From: Alnus glutinosa
Taxonomy: Eukaryota; Streptophyta; Magnoliopsida; Fagales; Betulaceae
Assembly: GCF_958979055.1 (NCBI RefSeq)
Contig: NC_084886.1
Location: forward strand, 3,491,001-3,555,000
Length of the DNA: 64,000 nt
Direction: 5' to 3'
Part shown: piece after piece, positions 12,201 to 22,012 of the stretch
Layout: each line of letters opens with the position of its first letter
Position numbering within the stretch: the stretch's first letter is position 1
Program-made: the position numbers and the translations under genes
The notes under the pieces: model-generated
What the model saw: the letters and a program-made list of their open reading frames with translations, nothing else
Told to the model about the DNA's origin: nothing
The model's database searches: none

Positions 12201-12648
12201 CTATTGCAACAGCTGAGAAAAATTTGGTACTTACTTTAGTTTAGTCTTTAAAATGCATCATACTGTTTATTTGTCAATATCTCATATTTGAAATTTATGG
12301 CAGCAAAATCCTGTTGGACTTAAAGTGCCCAGCTGGAACAGGCAACCGCTAGCACCCAAACCATGCATACCAGTTAGAAGAGTGTCTAATCGAATCAGGG
12401 CCATGGTGCAGAGTGTTCCAATTCAAAAGGGTCCACCTGTTTTGATTGACCTCACAGCTAGGACTAGTACTGATGGAGGAGGGAGAGTATTTGGGTTGAC
12501 CCCAAGAACCCCACAAGTTGCAGAACACGGTGCAGCGACAACATCCTCAACACCGGCGAAAGGAAAAAGGATCGCCCATACCATTGAAAAAGGATTACAG
12601 ATTATGGAGTCAAAGCCGAAAAGGAAAAGACCAGAATGGAAGCATTGA
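9226..12648 (+). pseudogene. MuDR-type MULE transposase gene, frameshifted at the SWIM finger
   Basis: Model exons are 9226-10818, 10915-11913, 11999-12226 and 12304-12648, all joined by GT/AG sites in phase 0. Domains in order: an N-terminal plant MULE domain (MKLVFEINYGG), an acidic Gly/Asp-rich linker, the MuDR DNA-binding region ending near SRSQMYRGRKKA, and the MULE DDE core. The core shows first Asp in GLDGCFLKG, second in FISDQQKG across intron 1, and Glu in NNICECFNS. Then follow a SWIM finger (CGCRQW...CAH) and a CCHC zinc knuckle (CGICKLVGHNNRTC). The SWIM finger sits out of frame. A net one-base loss near 11458 gives TGA, and a one-base gain near 11571-11574 restores the frame. Everything else is open. 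I chose ATG 9226 because it follows an AG and begins the conserved N-terminus. Either the copy is inactive or the two indels are sequencing errors. Confidence 0.9.
12035..12150 (+). repeat. 33-bp coding tandem repeat in transposase exon 3
   Basis: There are three full 33-bp units and a partial fourth, starting at 12035, 12068, 12101 and 12134. They read in frame as an 11-residue repeat (GAQPAPNSRRG type). Because 33 is a multiple of three, copy-number changes would keep the frame open. The encoded tail is basic and proline-rich, after the zinc knuckle. Confidence 0.85.
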
Positions 12649-12729
12649 AGTTTTTGTTTTCTGGAATATAATGACATTTTGTATATAGGAAAGGGTTGGA
12701 CATGTAGTTTATGTAAGTAGTTTGAATTG

Positions 12730-13600
12730 CATGCTGATTTCTTTTGGACAGATTTCAGTGTCTTTAAAAAACCTATGGTGTAGTGAATGCATGCTTTTGA
12801 TATGTTTGAACAGATTTCAGTGTCTTTAAAAAACTTATGGTGTAGTGAATGCATGGTATGTGCATGGTATGTGCATGGTATTGGTGAATGCATGCTTTAA
12901 CACAAAATTATGTTTGGACAGAATTATGTTTGGACAGAATTGGTAAATGCATGGTTTTGGTATGTTTGGACAGGTTTTGTTAAATGGGTTTGGACAGGTT
13001 TGGTTTGGTGAATGCATGGTATGGGTGAATGCATGCTTTAACACAAAATTATGTTTGGACAGAATTATGTTTGGACAGAATTGGTAAATGCATGGTTTTG
13101 GTATGTTTGGACAGGTTTTGTTAAATGGGTTTGGACAGGTTTTGTTAAATGGGTTTGGACAGGTTTGGTTTGGTGAATGCATGGTATGGGTGAATGCATG
13201 CTTTAACACAAAATTATGTTTGGACAGAATTGGTAAATGCATGGTTTTGGTATGTTTGGATAGGTTTTGTTAAATGGGTTTGGACAGGTTTTGTTAAATG
13301 GGTTTGGACAGGTTTGGTTTGGTGAATGCATGGTATGGGTGAATGCATGGTATGGGTGAATGCATGCTTTAACACAAAATTATGTTTGGACAGAATTATG
13401 TTTGGACAGAATTATGTTTGGACAAAATTGGTAAATGCATGATTTTGGTATGTTTGGACAGGTTTTATTAAATGGGTTTGGACAGGTTTTGTTAAATGGG
13501 TTTGGTGAATGCATGGTATGTGCATGGTATTGGTGAATGCATGCTTTAACACAAAATTAGAGTGGACATGCATGCTTTAACACAACCGGACTCAAATAAG
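12730..13600. repeat. Minisatellite inside the MULE
   Basis: This is a higher-order tandem array of roughly 135-185-bp units. The units combine GAATGCATGCTTTAACACAA, ATGTTTGGACAGAATT and GTTAAATGGGTTTGGACAGG modules. About four to five copies start near 12888, 13028, 13192, 13350 and 13537. Unit length varies by gain or loss of short submodules. It lies between the 3' ends of the two convergent MULE genes and no coding is supported, although long frames cross it on both strands. Confidence 0.85.
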
Positions 13601-13747
13601 TTCAGGTTCAACACACATACATTTTTCATTTCCAAAACATCATCCATTACGTACCAATAATGGTTTACATAAAGTAACCATAAACACATCACCATAAACC
13701 CTGCCCAAAACATCACCCTAAACCCTAAACATCATCACCCTAAATCT

Positions 13748-14899
13748 TCATGGTAACAACATACGATCATGTTTGGAATCGAATACACTCTTTGATTCTG
13801 ATCCAGCCATAAGCAGATACACAATCATCAATATCCATGTACATACAATTATTGACTTATAAATCTTCTTCATTGTTTGGTAATTGATCTCCTGAATCTC
13901 GATTTCTTTACGGAGGGCAGCATTTTCAATCTCCATATTTGCCCTCAACTTTGCAACTTCAGCTTCAACTATAAGTCGGCATCGTTCGGCTTCCTCTATC
14001 CCCATATTCGCCTTCAACTTTGCAACTTCAGTTTCAACCATTGTATGGCATCGTTCAGCGTCTTGAATCAAACTTCCATGCCACTCACGCAAACGACTTA
14101 CCACCCTCTCTCCATGTGAACACATTTTGGGATCAACCCATTGCCAGAAACCACAAGCTCGATTTATCTGAAAAACGATAACAAAAATAAATCAAAAAAT
14201 AAATAAAATAAAACAGACAGAAACAAAGGTTATTTCTGGCTTATGTTATTTGAAAATTAATCGTCGTAGGCTATTTATGCACTTTTCCATATCATTTCAA
14301 AACTCATTAATCTTCAGAAAATTAATGAGTTTAATACATGTATTGAATTTGATGTTGAATGATTATGTAAAGCAGGAACGAGCTGTGAATATGAAACTGA
14401 ACAAAAGGTTTGAGAGAAAAATGATTCTCTGATTTAGTATTGAATAGCATAATCAACTGTACATGACTCGCAGTATATATATACCGAGTTACATGACTTG
14501 CTTTGCAAGTTATAATCTAACAGTCTAACTAACTAACAAAACAAAAGTCACGTGTCTATACAGAATTAATCACATGTGTAAAAATGTAATCTAATAACAT
14601 GCTCCAAAAAAAAAACTACTAAATAAAAATCAACCCAGTTCATTTTTTTTAAAAAAAAATATTTATATAAGTACAGTAAGAGGTAAGCAGCATTGCTCTT
14701 CATAAAAATTGCTGAAGATTTTCGGTTAAATTACCTTGTAATTTTGGCATTTCACAAACCTTCTACCAAATTTTTTTTTTTCGGTGTAGGAGGTTAACAT
14801 ACAAGCCGGACGCTCACAATAACAAATCGGCATTACTGCAAAAGTTGCCCCATTCGTTGTCGACTCCGACTCCGTAGAAGCAGTGCCTGATGGTTGCAT
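13748..14899 (-). CDS. GRF-type zinc-finger protein with coiled coil and membrane anchor, carried in the MULE
   Basis: There are two exons on the minus strand: 14735-14899 (55 codons from ATG) and 13748-14167 (140 codons with the TGA stop), joined in phase 0 by a GT/AG intron. The 194-residue product has a GRF zinc finger split by the intron. Exon 1 supplies CYCERPAC and FGRRFVKC; exon 2 supplies RACGFWQWVD. A Glu/Ala-rich helix, probably a coiled coil, follows, then a hydrophobic stretch near the C-terminus (about 20 residues, IIVCTWILMIVYLLM). Plant proteins with this layout are common and uncharacterised. GRF fingers in other proteins bind single-stranded nucleic acid. The frame is intact although the neighbouring transposase is broken. 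It may be a second MULE gene or a captured host gene. Confidence 0.8.
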
Positions 14900-15038
14900 C
14901 TTCGGGAAATGGTGCGAAACTGATCAGAGATGTCGAAAATTGGAAGCCCACTTCGAAAACCCTAGTTCCTAGTTCTTGCAAAGAGCCGTTGGTGAAGGAG
15001 ATGAGAAATATGTGCGAGCACAGGGGTGTATAAAGATG

Positions 15039-15252
15039 AGGTGAGGCGGGGGTATTTTGGGTAGAATTTCTGTCTGAAACGGTCACGTGACTTGCACGTG
15101 ACCGACTTGCCGTCCAAAATAACTGGCGACTGGACGGAAGGTCCATTCGTTACACGCTGGCAAGTTCGGGGGGGTCATGTACCAAATTTTGTACATTGGG
15201 GGGTAAATCGTCACACCGTGGATAAATCAGGGGGGTGAAGTGTAGTTATCCC
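15039..15252 (-). repeat. MULE right terminal inverted repeat
   Basis: This is the reverse-complement partner of 7965-8179 and ends GGGTGAAGTGTAGTTATCCC at the 9-bp target duplication. It lies about 140 bp upstream of the GRF gene start, so it probably also contains or adjoins that gene's promoter. Confidence 0.95.
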
Positions 15253-15894
15253 TTTATAATATTTTTCAAACTTTTAAAAGTTGTAATTGATCCCAAAAAC
15301 TGTCTAGCCCTTTTCACTTAGCTCCCTTCATTAGGAATTTTCGTTAAATCCGACAGAATATGAATCATTTGACATACAATTAAATAACAAATTAAAAAAG
15401 AAGAAACAAAACAAGCAAAACATTCGGAATGGAGATTGGTTCTGGCCCTATGCACGTTCTGACAGCCTAGTGGAGTTGCAGAGTAAGCTATCGAAGGTAG
15501 CTATTGGAGGAAGGGATATTCCTGTGTGGAATAGTATAACAGGAAGATATATCTATGCAGATACTTGGGAGTCTTTAAGGAAGAAGGAACCTTATGTGGA
15601 TTGGTGGAAAGTGGTGTGGCATAAGGTTGTTGTCCCTCGGCACTCTTTTCTTTTATGGTTGGTGTTCAAAGATGCCTTAATCACTAGAGAGAGGATGTGT
15701 CGATGAGGTTATATGGGAGATTGCTTGTGTTTATTTTGCAGGAGTAGAATTGAAGACAGAGAACATATATTCTTTCAATGCGGGTTTAGTAAACGCATTT
15801 GGAAGAACGTAATGAATCTTTGTCTGGAAGGACGTCACTTTGAGACGTGGGACAGTATAGTTCACTGGTGCCTATCCGATATGAGGAAGGATTG

Positions 15895-16389
15895 TGACGC
15901 AGCAGGAATTCAAAACAAACAAAAAATTAAAATAAATCTACAATAATTCAGAGTCTCACAAAATTATCGAAGATGAAAGAACAAACCAGCGTCTCACTGG
16001 CCTTGGCAGCGTCTCGCCACCAAGAAAGAAGAGAGGAGTCACACCTCAAAGAAACAAAACTGTTTTTCATAATATCATAAACTGTTTTATTATAAGAGAA
16101 CATTATACTTAAATAAACACTCTAACCCTAACCCTAACCCTAATGTGACTGACTTTGGGCCAAGGGCCAAGCCCACTTTTAAAATGACAAATAACTTAAA
16201 CTTAAATGACTAACTGTGGACCCTTAATGTGACTGACTTTGGGCCAAGTGTCAAACCCACTTTTAAAATAACAAATAACTTAAACTTAAATGACTAACTG
16301 TGGGCCAAGCCCATTATTGAATTACAAACAAAAACTAATAATTTAACTAAAAATAAATGACATATTTATTCTTGTCTTGTCCTGCATCA
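15895..16389 (-). repeat. LTR (3' LTR of the minus-strand element)
   Basis: This 495-bp LTR contains three consecutive telomere-like CCCTAA units near 16130. It also has an internal duplication of a ~90-bp block containing GTGACTGACTTTGGGCCAAG. It matches 18289-18778 at most positions, and the differences indicate some age since insertion. Confidence 0.92.
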
Positions 16390-16403
16390 TTCTCCCCTTC
16401 TTC
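16390..16403 (-). promoter_or_regulatory. Polypurine tract
   Basis: On the minus strand the bases directly before the 3' LTR read GAAGAAGGGGAGAA, a polypurine tract that would prime plus-strand synthesis. Confidence 0.75.
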
Positions 16404-16502
16404 GAAAAGAACTCATCCTCGAGTTTAGATGGCAATGCTTCGCCCAATTGAAAGTGCTATGGGCTGAAAAATGAGGAACATTGTCGTAGTAAGCCCAATA
16501 GA

Positions 16503-16506
<4 letters not shown>

Positions 16507-16544
<38 letters not shown>
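16507..16544. repeat. (CT)n microsatellite
   Basis: An uninterrupted CT dinucleotide run lies inside the gag-only LTR element, 3' of its gag on the minus strand. Confidence 0.95.
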
Positions 16545-16549
<5 letters not shown>

Positions 16550-17490
16550 CACGTGTCTTTGGGAAGACAAGTCTTACCACGATTTATCAAAACCAAGGGG
16601 TCTTCATGTTGTACTTCACGCGGTTCAAGCACCTGCAACCTTGAAAACAAGTGAAACAATTTATTTATTTATTTTTATTTATTTTATTTTTTATGCCTTT
16701 GACCAAGACTTCCTTTTTGGATCATTTGAATGGCTAGGATTCAGGAGTCTTGCTCTTCCTCTTCCAGCTTTGACCAGCTTGCGCACTCCTTTTATTCTCC
16801 TCTTCTTCCTCTTTCTGAACCAATCATAAGAAACAAAGTCCCTGTTCATCGTCTCATGAATCAAGCATAATAAAACTCGGTCCTTTCCTTTCCTTGTAAG
16901 CCAAACGAGATAGGGGCTTCTAGAAGCTCCATCCAGAATTTGTGCAACACAGTTGTAGAGGTGTAGATATGCGGCCAGGGGCGAGAGTTCCTGGATAATG
17001 GTCTGTTCAACGCTGGGTATGGATTTGGGTATTGGCAGTGGTTGCGGGTTTTGCGGTGTGGGTATCAACGGTGGTGGGTTGATGATGGGGACACACGGTA
17101 GGGATGATGGGTTGATTCTATGGGTGTCACGGCACAGGGTTGGCGGTGGGTTGGGTTGTTCTAGTGTTTCTAAGATGCCGATGGTGTGGGTGCTGCTGTG
17201 ATGCTGGATCAGTGGGCAACTGGGTGCTGGATGGGTCATGATTTGTGAGTTGTTTGGTAGAGACAAAAATTCTACCGTGATGGTGGTGTCTTTTTGTGGA
17301 GTAGGCAGCTTGGGTAGCAAAGGTGGTTGGTATTTGAGAATGGATGGTGATTGTGGATTGTGCGATGTGGGTATCAACGGTGATGGTTCAGAATTTTCGG
17401 ATGGGATTTCCTGTTGAATTTGGGCTTTGGTTTTGTCTTGTTCTTGAATAATGGAGGATGCTGAATGGGTGTGGGCGATTGGTGTTGCTA

Positions 17491-18219
17491 CTAGATCTTC
17501 GAAAAAGATTGGATTTGGGTGCTTGAAAATTGTGGACTTAGTGGTATAAGTGGTTGTGACTGAATTTCTAATGGGATTTGTTTGGGCTGTTTGGGATTTT
17601 CTGATGGGGTTTCCTTTGGGTCTTGAACGGCTGAGGTTGTCGATTTGAGGTGGGTTGGGGTGTTTGGTGGTTTGGTTTGCAGATGAGAAGCTTGGTTGTT
17701 CATCGGTGGAGAGGGTTTAGGTATCAATGATGGTTGTGTTTTGGTTTCTTGGGGTTTATGAACGGCAGTTATTGCTGGTTGGGGTTTGCTAGAAAAGACG
17801 TAACGCTCCATGCGTGTGAGACCGTCGTCTAGCCGTGCAATGCAAAGGCGTACCTGGTTCAATACATGAATGGCGGAATCTCGTTGCTATTGATTATCAT
17901 AGTTGTCCCCGTACTTCTCTCGCAACTTGAATCTCATCTCTTCCCAATCGATGATGGGTGGTAGTCGTAGGCGGTGATGATATTCTTCGACACTGTGCCA
18001 CCAATCATGTGCTTCACCCTTGAGCACATTCTTGACGAAACGCACCTTTCGATTTGGGGGGATACCAATCCATTCAAGAAAGTCTTCCAACGCATTGAGC
18101 CAATCTTGGAACGCCTGTGGATCCCTTCCGCCATAAAAATCTGACACAACTTTGCCCCCGTATTGAGAATGCTCGGAAGACTGGCCACAATCAAGATCTT
18201 CATGCCGTCCATAACTCAT
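17491..18219 (-). pseudogene. Retrotransposon gag, with in-frame stop
   Basis: The 110-codon N-terminal frame (17887-18219) has the retrotransposon gag layout: FYGGRDPQAFQDWLNALE, then LKGEAHDWW, then the WEEMRFKLREKYGD segment. It is followed in the same frame, after one TAG near 17884, by a Pro/Gln/Thr-rich tail to 17491. Another Pro-rich frame (16691-17377) lies downstream in a different phase. No zinc knuckle or protease motif was seen. Gag would form the particle that packages element RNA. With the stop only a shortened core could be made. Confidence 0.85.
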
Positions 18220-18273
18220 CGACGGATATTAAAATCGGATCTCGCAATTGTTGATAAAAAACAATTGCAGGAT

Positions 18274-18285
18274 GCTCTGATACCA
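18274..18285 (-). promoter_or_regulatory. Primer-binding site for initiator tRNA-Met
   Basis: On the minus strand the bases read TGGTATCAGAGC, the standard plant iMet primer-binding site. It lies three bases inside the 5' LTR (18289-18778). This fixes the element's orientation. Confidence 0.9.
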
Positions 18286-18288
18286 AAT

Positions 18289-18778
18289 TGACGCAGCAAG
18301 AATTCAAAACAAAACAGAAAATTAAAATAAATCTACGATAATTCAGAGTCTCACCAAATTATCGAAGATGAAATAACAAACCAGCGTCTCACTGGCCTTG
18401 GCAGCGTCTCACCATCAAGAAAGAAGAGATGAGTCACACCTCAAAGAAACAAAACTGTTTTTCATAATATCATATACTGTTTTATTACAAGAGAACATTA
18501 TATTTAAATAGACACTCTAACCCTAACCCTAATGTGACTGACTTTGGGCCAAGGGCCAAGCCCACTTTTAAAATGACAAATAACTTAAACTTAAATGACT
18601 AACTGTGGACTCCTAATGTGACTGACTTTGGGCCAAGTGTCAAATCCACTTTTAAAACAACAAATAACTTAAACTTAAATGACTAACTATGGGCCAAGCC
18701 CATTATTGAATTACAAACAAAAACTAATAATTTAATTAAAAATAAATGACATATTTATTCTTGTCTTGTCCTCCATCA
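18289..18778 (-). repeat. LTR (5' LTR of the minus-strand element)
   Basis: This 490-bp LTR is the partner of 15895-16389. It has only two telomere-like CCCTAA units where the other has three, one of several small differences. Confidence 0.92.
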
Positions 18779-19286
18779 GATTGCTTTAAGACCAGATTGT
18801 GTATCCTATGTTTAGGAGCTGCTGTCTATTATCTATGGAAGCAGAGGAATGCTATTCTGCATGGCAGCACTGTGTATACTGAGGAAGATCTACTGTCAAG
18901 GATTAAATGGGAGGTTAGAGCTCGAATATTGGTGAAGGGGAACTTCAAGAACTCTAGAGAGAATTGTAAACTGGCTCAGTTATGGAATTTGTGCTAATTC
19001 CTGTTGGCTAGTTGGAGTTTTGGGACTGCTTAGACTTGCTGGGTTTTGTTTGCTGCAGTTTTGCTAGGAAAGGAGTTTGTGTCTGTTGTAAAGGATTAGA
19101 GGGGTTGTTGTGAACTCCCTTGCCTTGTTGAGTTTCTGATGTTTTGCAGCCTTGCTAGGCATGGTGTTTTGGGTTGTATTTGGCCTCGGTTGTGTTGTTT
19201 AGTTTGTTTGTTGTAAGGGATTAGTGGGGCTGCTGTAGCCTACTTTGCCTTGCGTAGTTGCGTCTAGTGTGCACCATTTATGGTGG

Positions 19287-19349
19287 GATCTTTTATAAAA
19301 CCAAACACATGTGGGATTTTGTAAAAGGTGTTTGGTTTTATAAAAGATT
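19287..19349. repeat. Hairpin at the LINE 3' end
   Basis: A stem of about 22 bp (GATCTTTTATAAAACCAAAC with its complement at 19328-19349) closes a ~19-base loop, about 25 bp before the AAT-rich LINE tail. It may be the structured 3' end recognised by the LINE reverse transcriptase, or an inserted tiny foldback element. Confidence 0.7.
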
Positions 19350-19380
19350 TCTTTCATCGAAATAATAATAATAAAAAAAG

Positions 19381-20599
19381 CAAAAAGAAAAGGCCAGTTG
19401 TGGGACGACGCAAGAGACCCATGATCTTGTAGTGGGTCTATGTGAAAGGAGACAGACCCACGGCTATCAGATCAGAAAGGGCTATGATATACATATACAT
19501 GTATAGAACCAAATATAGAAGTCAGAATTTCTTTCTTTATGTTTCCTCGATACTATATACATTACCAAATATTGATCATTTGTTGCATTAGTGTGACTCA
19601 ATTGATATTAAAAAGATTCTAATTGACTCTCATCTTTATGTTTATTTAAATATGTGACAGTATGATGCTTACAAAACCAAAAAGGAAGAAAATGGTGAGA
19701 TATTGGAGAAAACTAAGCTGATCAAATCAAAAGGTTATCCCTGGAACTCTTAATGCCTGGAAGTTCAAATCCACAAGTCTCCCTCGTTGTATATATTTTT
19801 GAATCACTTTTTACATTATTATTGACAAAATCTAATCCAAAGTATACCATTTTTTTTTTTTTTTGTTCTTCTTCTTCTTTATATCCAAAGTAGGGGTGAA
19901 AATGCTGATGCGTTTATTAGTAATATCCGCATAATGCGGTTATTACTTTTAGATATCCGCATCCACATAATATGATTACGATTCGCATCCGCACGGTTAT
20001 TGCAGTTATTATCTGCTTTCCGTATATAAGATAATGAACTTTTTAAATTACTATCTAAATCTATATGCAAGATTAAATAATGCGGTTATTATTATATGCA
20101 ATCTTAAACAAACTATGATCTCATTTGTTACATAATTCACAGTTATCAGTCATAGATGGTCATTGTCTTATAGAGTAATTAGCATTTGAATTACCCAAAT
20201 AAAATAAAAGAAAAAAAAATGCAGTGATACATGACTTTGAGATGATAATAAAAAAACCTTAACATAACTTGAAGGTCATAAACTTACAAAATTCAGAACG
20301 ATGTCGTTTTAGTTAATTTAATTAAATATGTATAATATATAATTATATATAAAGAGAATGCAGATGCGATTATTCTGCATACCTTAAAATTGCCATCTAT
20401 ACCCCCATATGCATGTAACGGATATATACTATTATTATGTGCTCCCATTTTCATATCTGATTCCAAAATATACCCTTAAAAGAACCGAGGCGAAAACATA
20501 AACGAGACCAAGGGTAATCTTGGGAAAACGCCATTGTTGGGCTTTGGCAAGTTTTTCACTTTCGCAACTCAGGCGAAAAAATAAAAGGGTCCGGCTTTT
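19381..20599. other. Intergenic DNA, no gene recognised
   Basis: No supported coding was found. A short segment near 19895-20110 repeats ATCCGCAT and GCGGTTATT motifs on both strands, which suggests a decayed hAT-type MITE. The rest is AT-rich. Confidence 0.5.
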
Positions 20600-20981
20600 G
20601 TGCTGTTCAGGTTCTGTAATTTGATGAATGGCTAGGATTGTTTTAAGATCTTATTAACCTAAACGTCACCGTTTTAAGCTCAGAAAAAATTGAACGAAAC
20701 GTCTTAAGGCTTTTGGGTTGACGCCGTTTAAGAATAGAGGGGAGCGTCACTCCAGTAAACTTCCCGAATCCCCTTCTTCAGTTGGGGACTCCCATCACAC
20801 ATACTGAAGTTCTTGCCAAACCAAAAAATCTACCGCTCTCTCACGTCTATCTCCCCTTTGCATAACGATCGATTAGAAGAGGAAATTTGATATTTCAAAA
20901 AAAAAAAAAAAAAGAAGAGGAAATTTGAGGTATTTGTCTCTCTCTCTCTCTCTCTCTCATCTGCCTCTCCCTTTCTCGTCA

Positions 20982-21016
<35 letters not shown>

Positions 21017-21842
21017 ATTTTCTTCCTATGTTTCTACTTAAAAAATCAGTAAGTGATAAAATAGTTGCTTGATTTTCGATTTATATTACTACCCATAGAA
21101 TTTGTGGTTCGAATGATAAACCCATCGAAGGATTTGGTTAATTTTATATTGATGTTGAAGATTTTGGCGAAGTGACCGAATACCATTTGTCACGTTTTTT
21201 TGTTTGTTTTTTCATTTGATTGTTGATTGTAGATAAGCAAATAGATGAATATATGTGCCGTGACGGGTTGGGTTGGGTTTCTGTTTTGCTGTTGCGAGTT
21301 TGGGATTTCTATGAGTCTATCTAATTGATGAACAAAATTTTTGGTAAATGGTGGTGCGTGCACTGCGTGGTGGGAACCAATTTTTTTTTTTTTTGTACAT
21401 CGAATTGGCCCCAAATGGTTAAATGAGTTCTGAAATGGATTGAGATTAAATTGATTGATTTTTTGTTGTTCTTGTTATACCCATTAGTTGGTTTAACTGA
21501 AATTTGGTAAATCCTAGAAATTGAAATTGATTGGTTGAAGTTTGCTGAGATTCTGGGTTGGAGGAAGCTTGATTGTAATTTCTGATTGGGTAATTGAAGT
21601 AGCCGATTGTGGTAAATTTTTGGTTGATTTTGTTGGTTCTCTGTTTGTTCGGCTAAGTATGCGAAATGGCCAGTTGGTCTGCTATGGCCGAATGGAAGAA
21701 GAGCGGGATTCTTAAACGGCGTCAAACCAAAAGCCTTCAGACGTTTGGTTCAATTTCCTCTGAGTTTAAAACGGTGACGTTTAGGTTAATAAGATCCTAA
21801 AACAATCCTAGTCATTCATCAAATTATGGAACCTGTGCTGTA
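20600..21842. mobile_element. 1.24-kb segment bounded by ~135-bp inverted repeats
   Basis: The left arm (about 20600-20735) and right arm (about 21708-21842) are reverse complements at roughly 85-90% by eye. Both contain AATTTGATGAATG, TTAACCTAAACGTCACCGTT and GACGCCGTTTAAGAAT. The interior carries two (TC)n tracts and no known protein. No clear target duplication was found. It ends 170 bp before the SRPRB start codon, so the arms may form part of that gene's promoter or 5' leader. It could be a gene-fragment-carrying TIR transposon or an inverted duplication of the promoter. Confidence 0.7.
20936..21014. repeat. (TC)n microsatellites
   Basis: There are two TC runs, 20936-20959 and 20986-21014. 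CT-rich tracts like these are common in plant 5' untranslated regions and would fit a distal leader of the downstream gene. Confidence 0.85.
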
Positions 21843-22012
21843 CTTTTAAAGATCCAAAATTAAAAAAAGAAGAGAGATCGAGTGAGAGAGAATTTAGATT
21901 TCTAGGGCTTGCACTTCGATACTCTTTAATCTTTTCTCTGGTGAGATTTCCGATTTACTTGTGCTTTTGAATTCAAATTCCAAGGTTTTATTCTTTTTGT
22001 TGGCGAAAGCCC

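Larger units (their letters stand above)
7965..15252 (+). mobile_element. Complete Mutator-like transposon (MULE), 7.3 kb
   Basis: The element has long terminal inverted repeats (7965-8179 and 15039-15252). It is flanked by a perfect 9-bp target duplication TTTATAATA (7956-7964 and 15253-15261), the hallmark of Mutator superfamily elements. Inside are a MuDR-type transposase gene on the plus strand, a minisatellite, and a GRF zinc-finger gene on the minus strand. The layout (two convergent genes, one for the transposase) recalls maize MuDR, but the second gene is of another family. The inverted repeats differ at only a few positions over ~215 bp, which suggests a fairly recent insertion. Confidence 0.95.
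15895..18778 (-). mobile_element. Non-autonomous gag-only LTR retrotransposon (TR-GAG-like), 2.9 kb
   Basis: Two long terminal repeats (15895-16389 and 18289-18778) begin TGACGCAGCA and end in ATCA. They are flanked by a 5-bp target duplication GATTG (15890-15894 and 18779-18783). A primer-binding site, a polypurine tract and a gag frame all place the element on the minus strand. There is no room for, and no trace of, protease, reverse transcriptase or integrase, so it must have moved with enzymes from another element. The interrupted LINE frame rejoins in frame when the element is removed. Confidence 0.93.
15413..19380 (+). pseudogene. LINE (non-LTR retrotransposon) 3' remnant, split by an LTR element
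   Basis: Frames at 15413-15894 and 18784-18997 encode the zf-RVT region that follows the reverse transcriptase in plant L1-type LINEs. They show the RNGDWFWP start, the WWKVVWHK and PRHSFLLWL segment, the cysteine cluster CLFCRSRIEDREHIFFQC, and the tail ending at TAA/TGC near 18997. One in-frame TGA (15704-15706) interrupts the first part, so it is dead. The reverse transcriptase itself is absent, as usual for 5'-truncated copies. An LTR element (15895-18778) sits inside. The 3' untranslated part runs to an AATAATAATAATAAA tail near 19375. Confidence 0.88.

Noticed and set aside
12835-13242. 135-codon minus-strand frame
   Set aside because: It is a translation of the MULE minisatellite with repeated peptide blocks and no start context.
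12730-13600. CRISPR-like array
   Set aside because: The units are long, variable and contiguous without unique spacers, and the genome is a plant's. It is a minisatellite.
16125-16145. Telomere-like CCCTAA repeats
   Set aside because: Only three units, inside an LTR, with two in the partner LTR. They are not an interstitial telomere.
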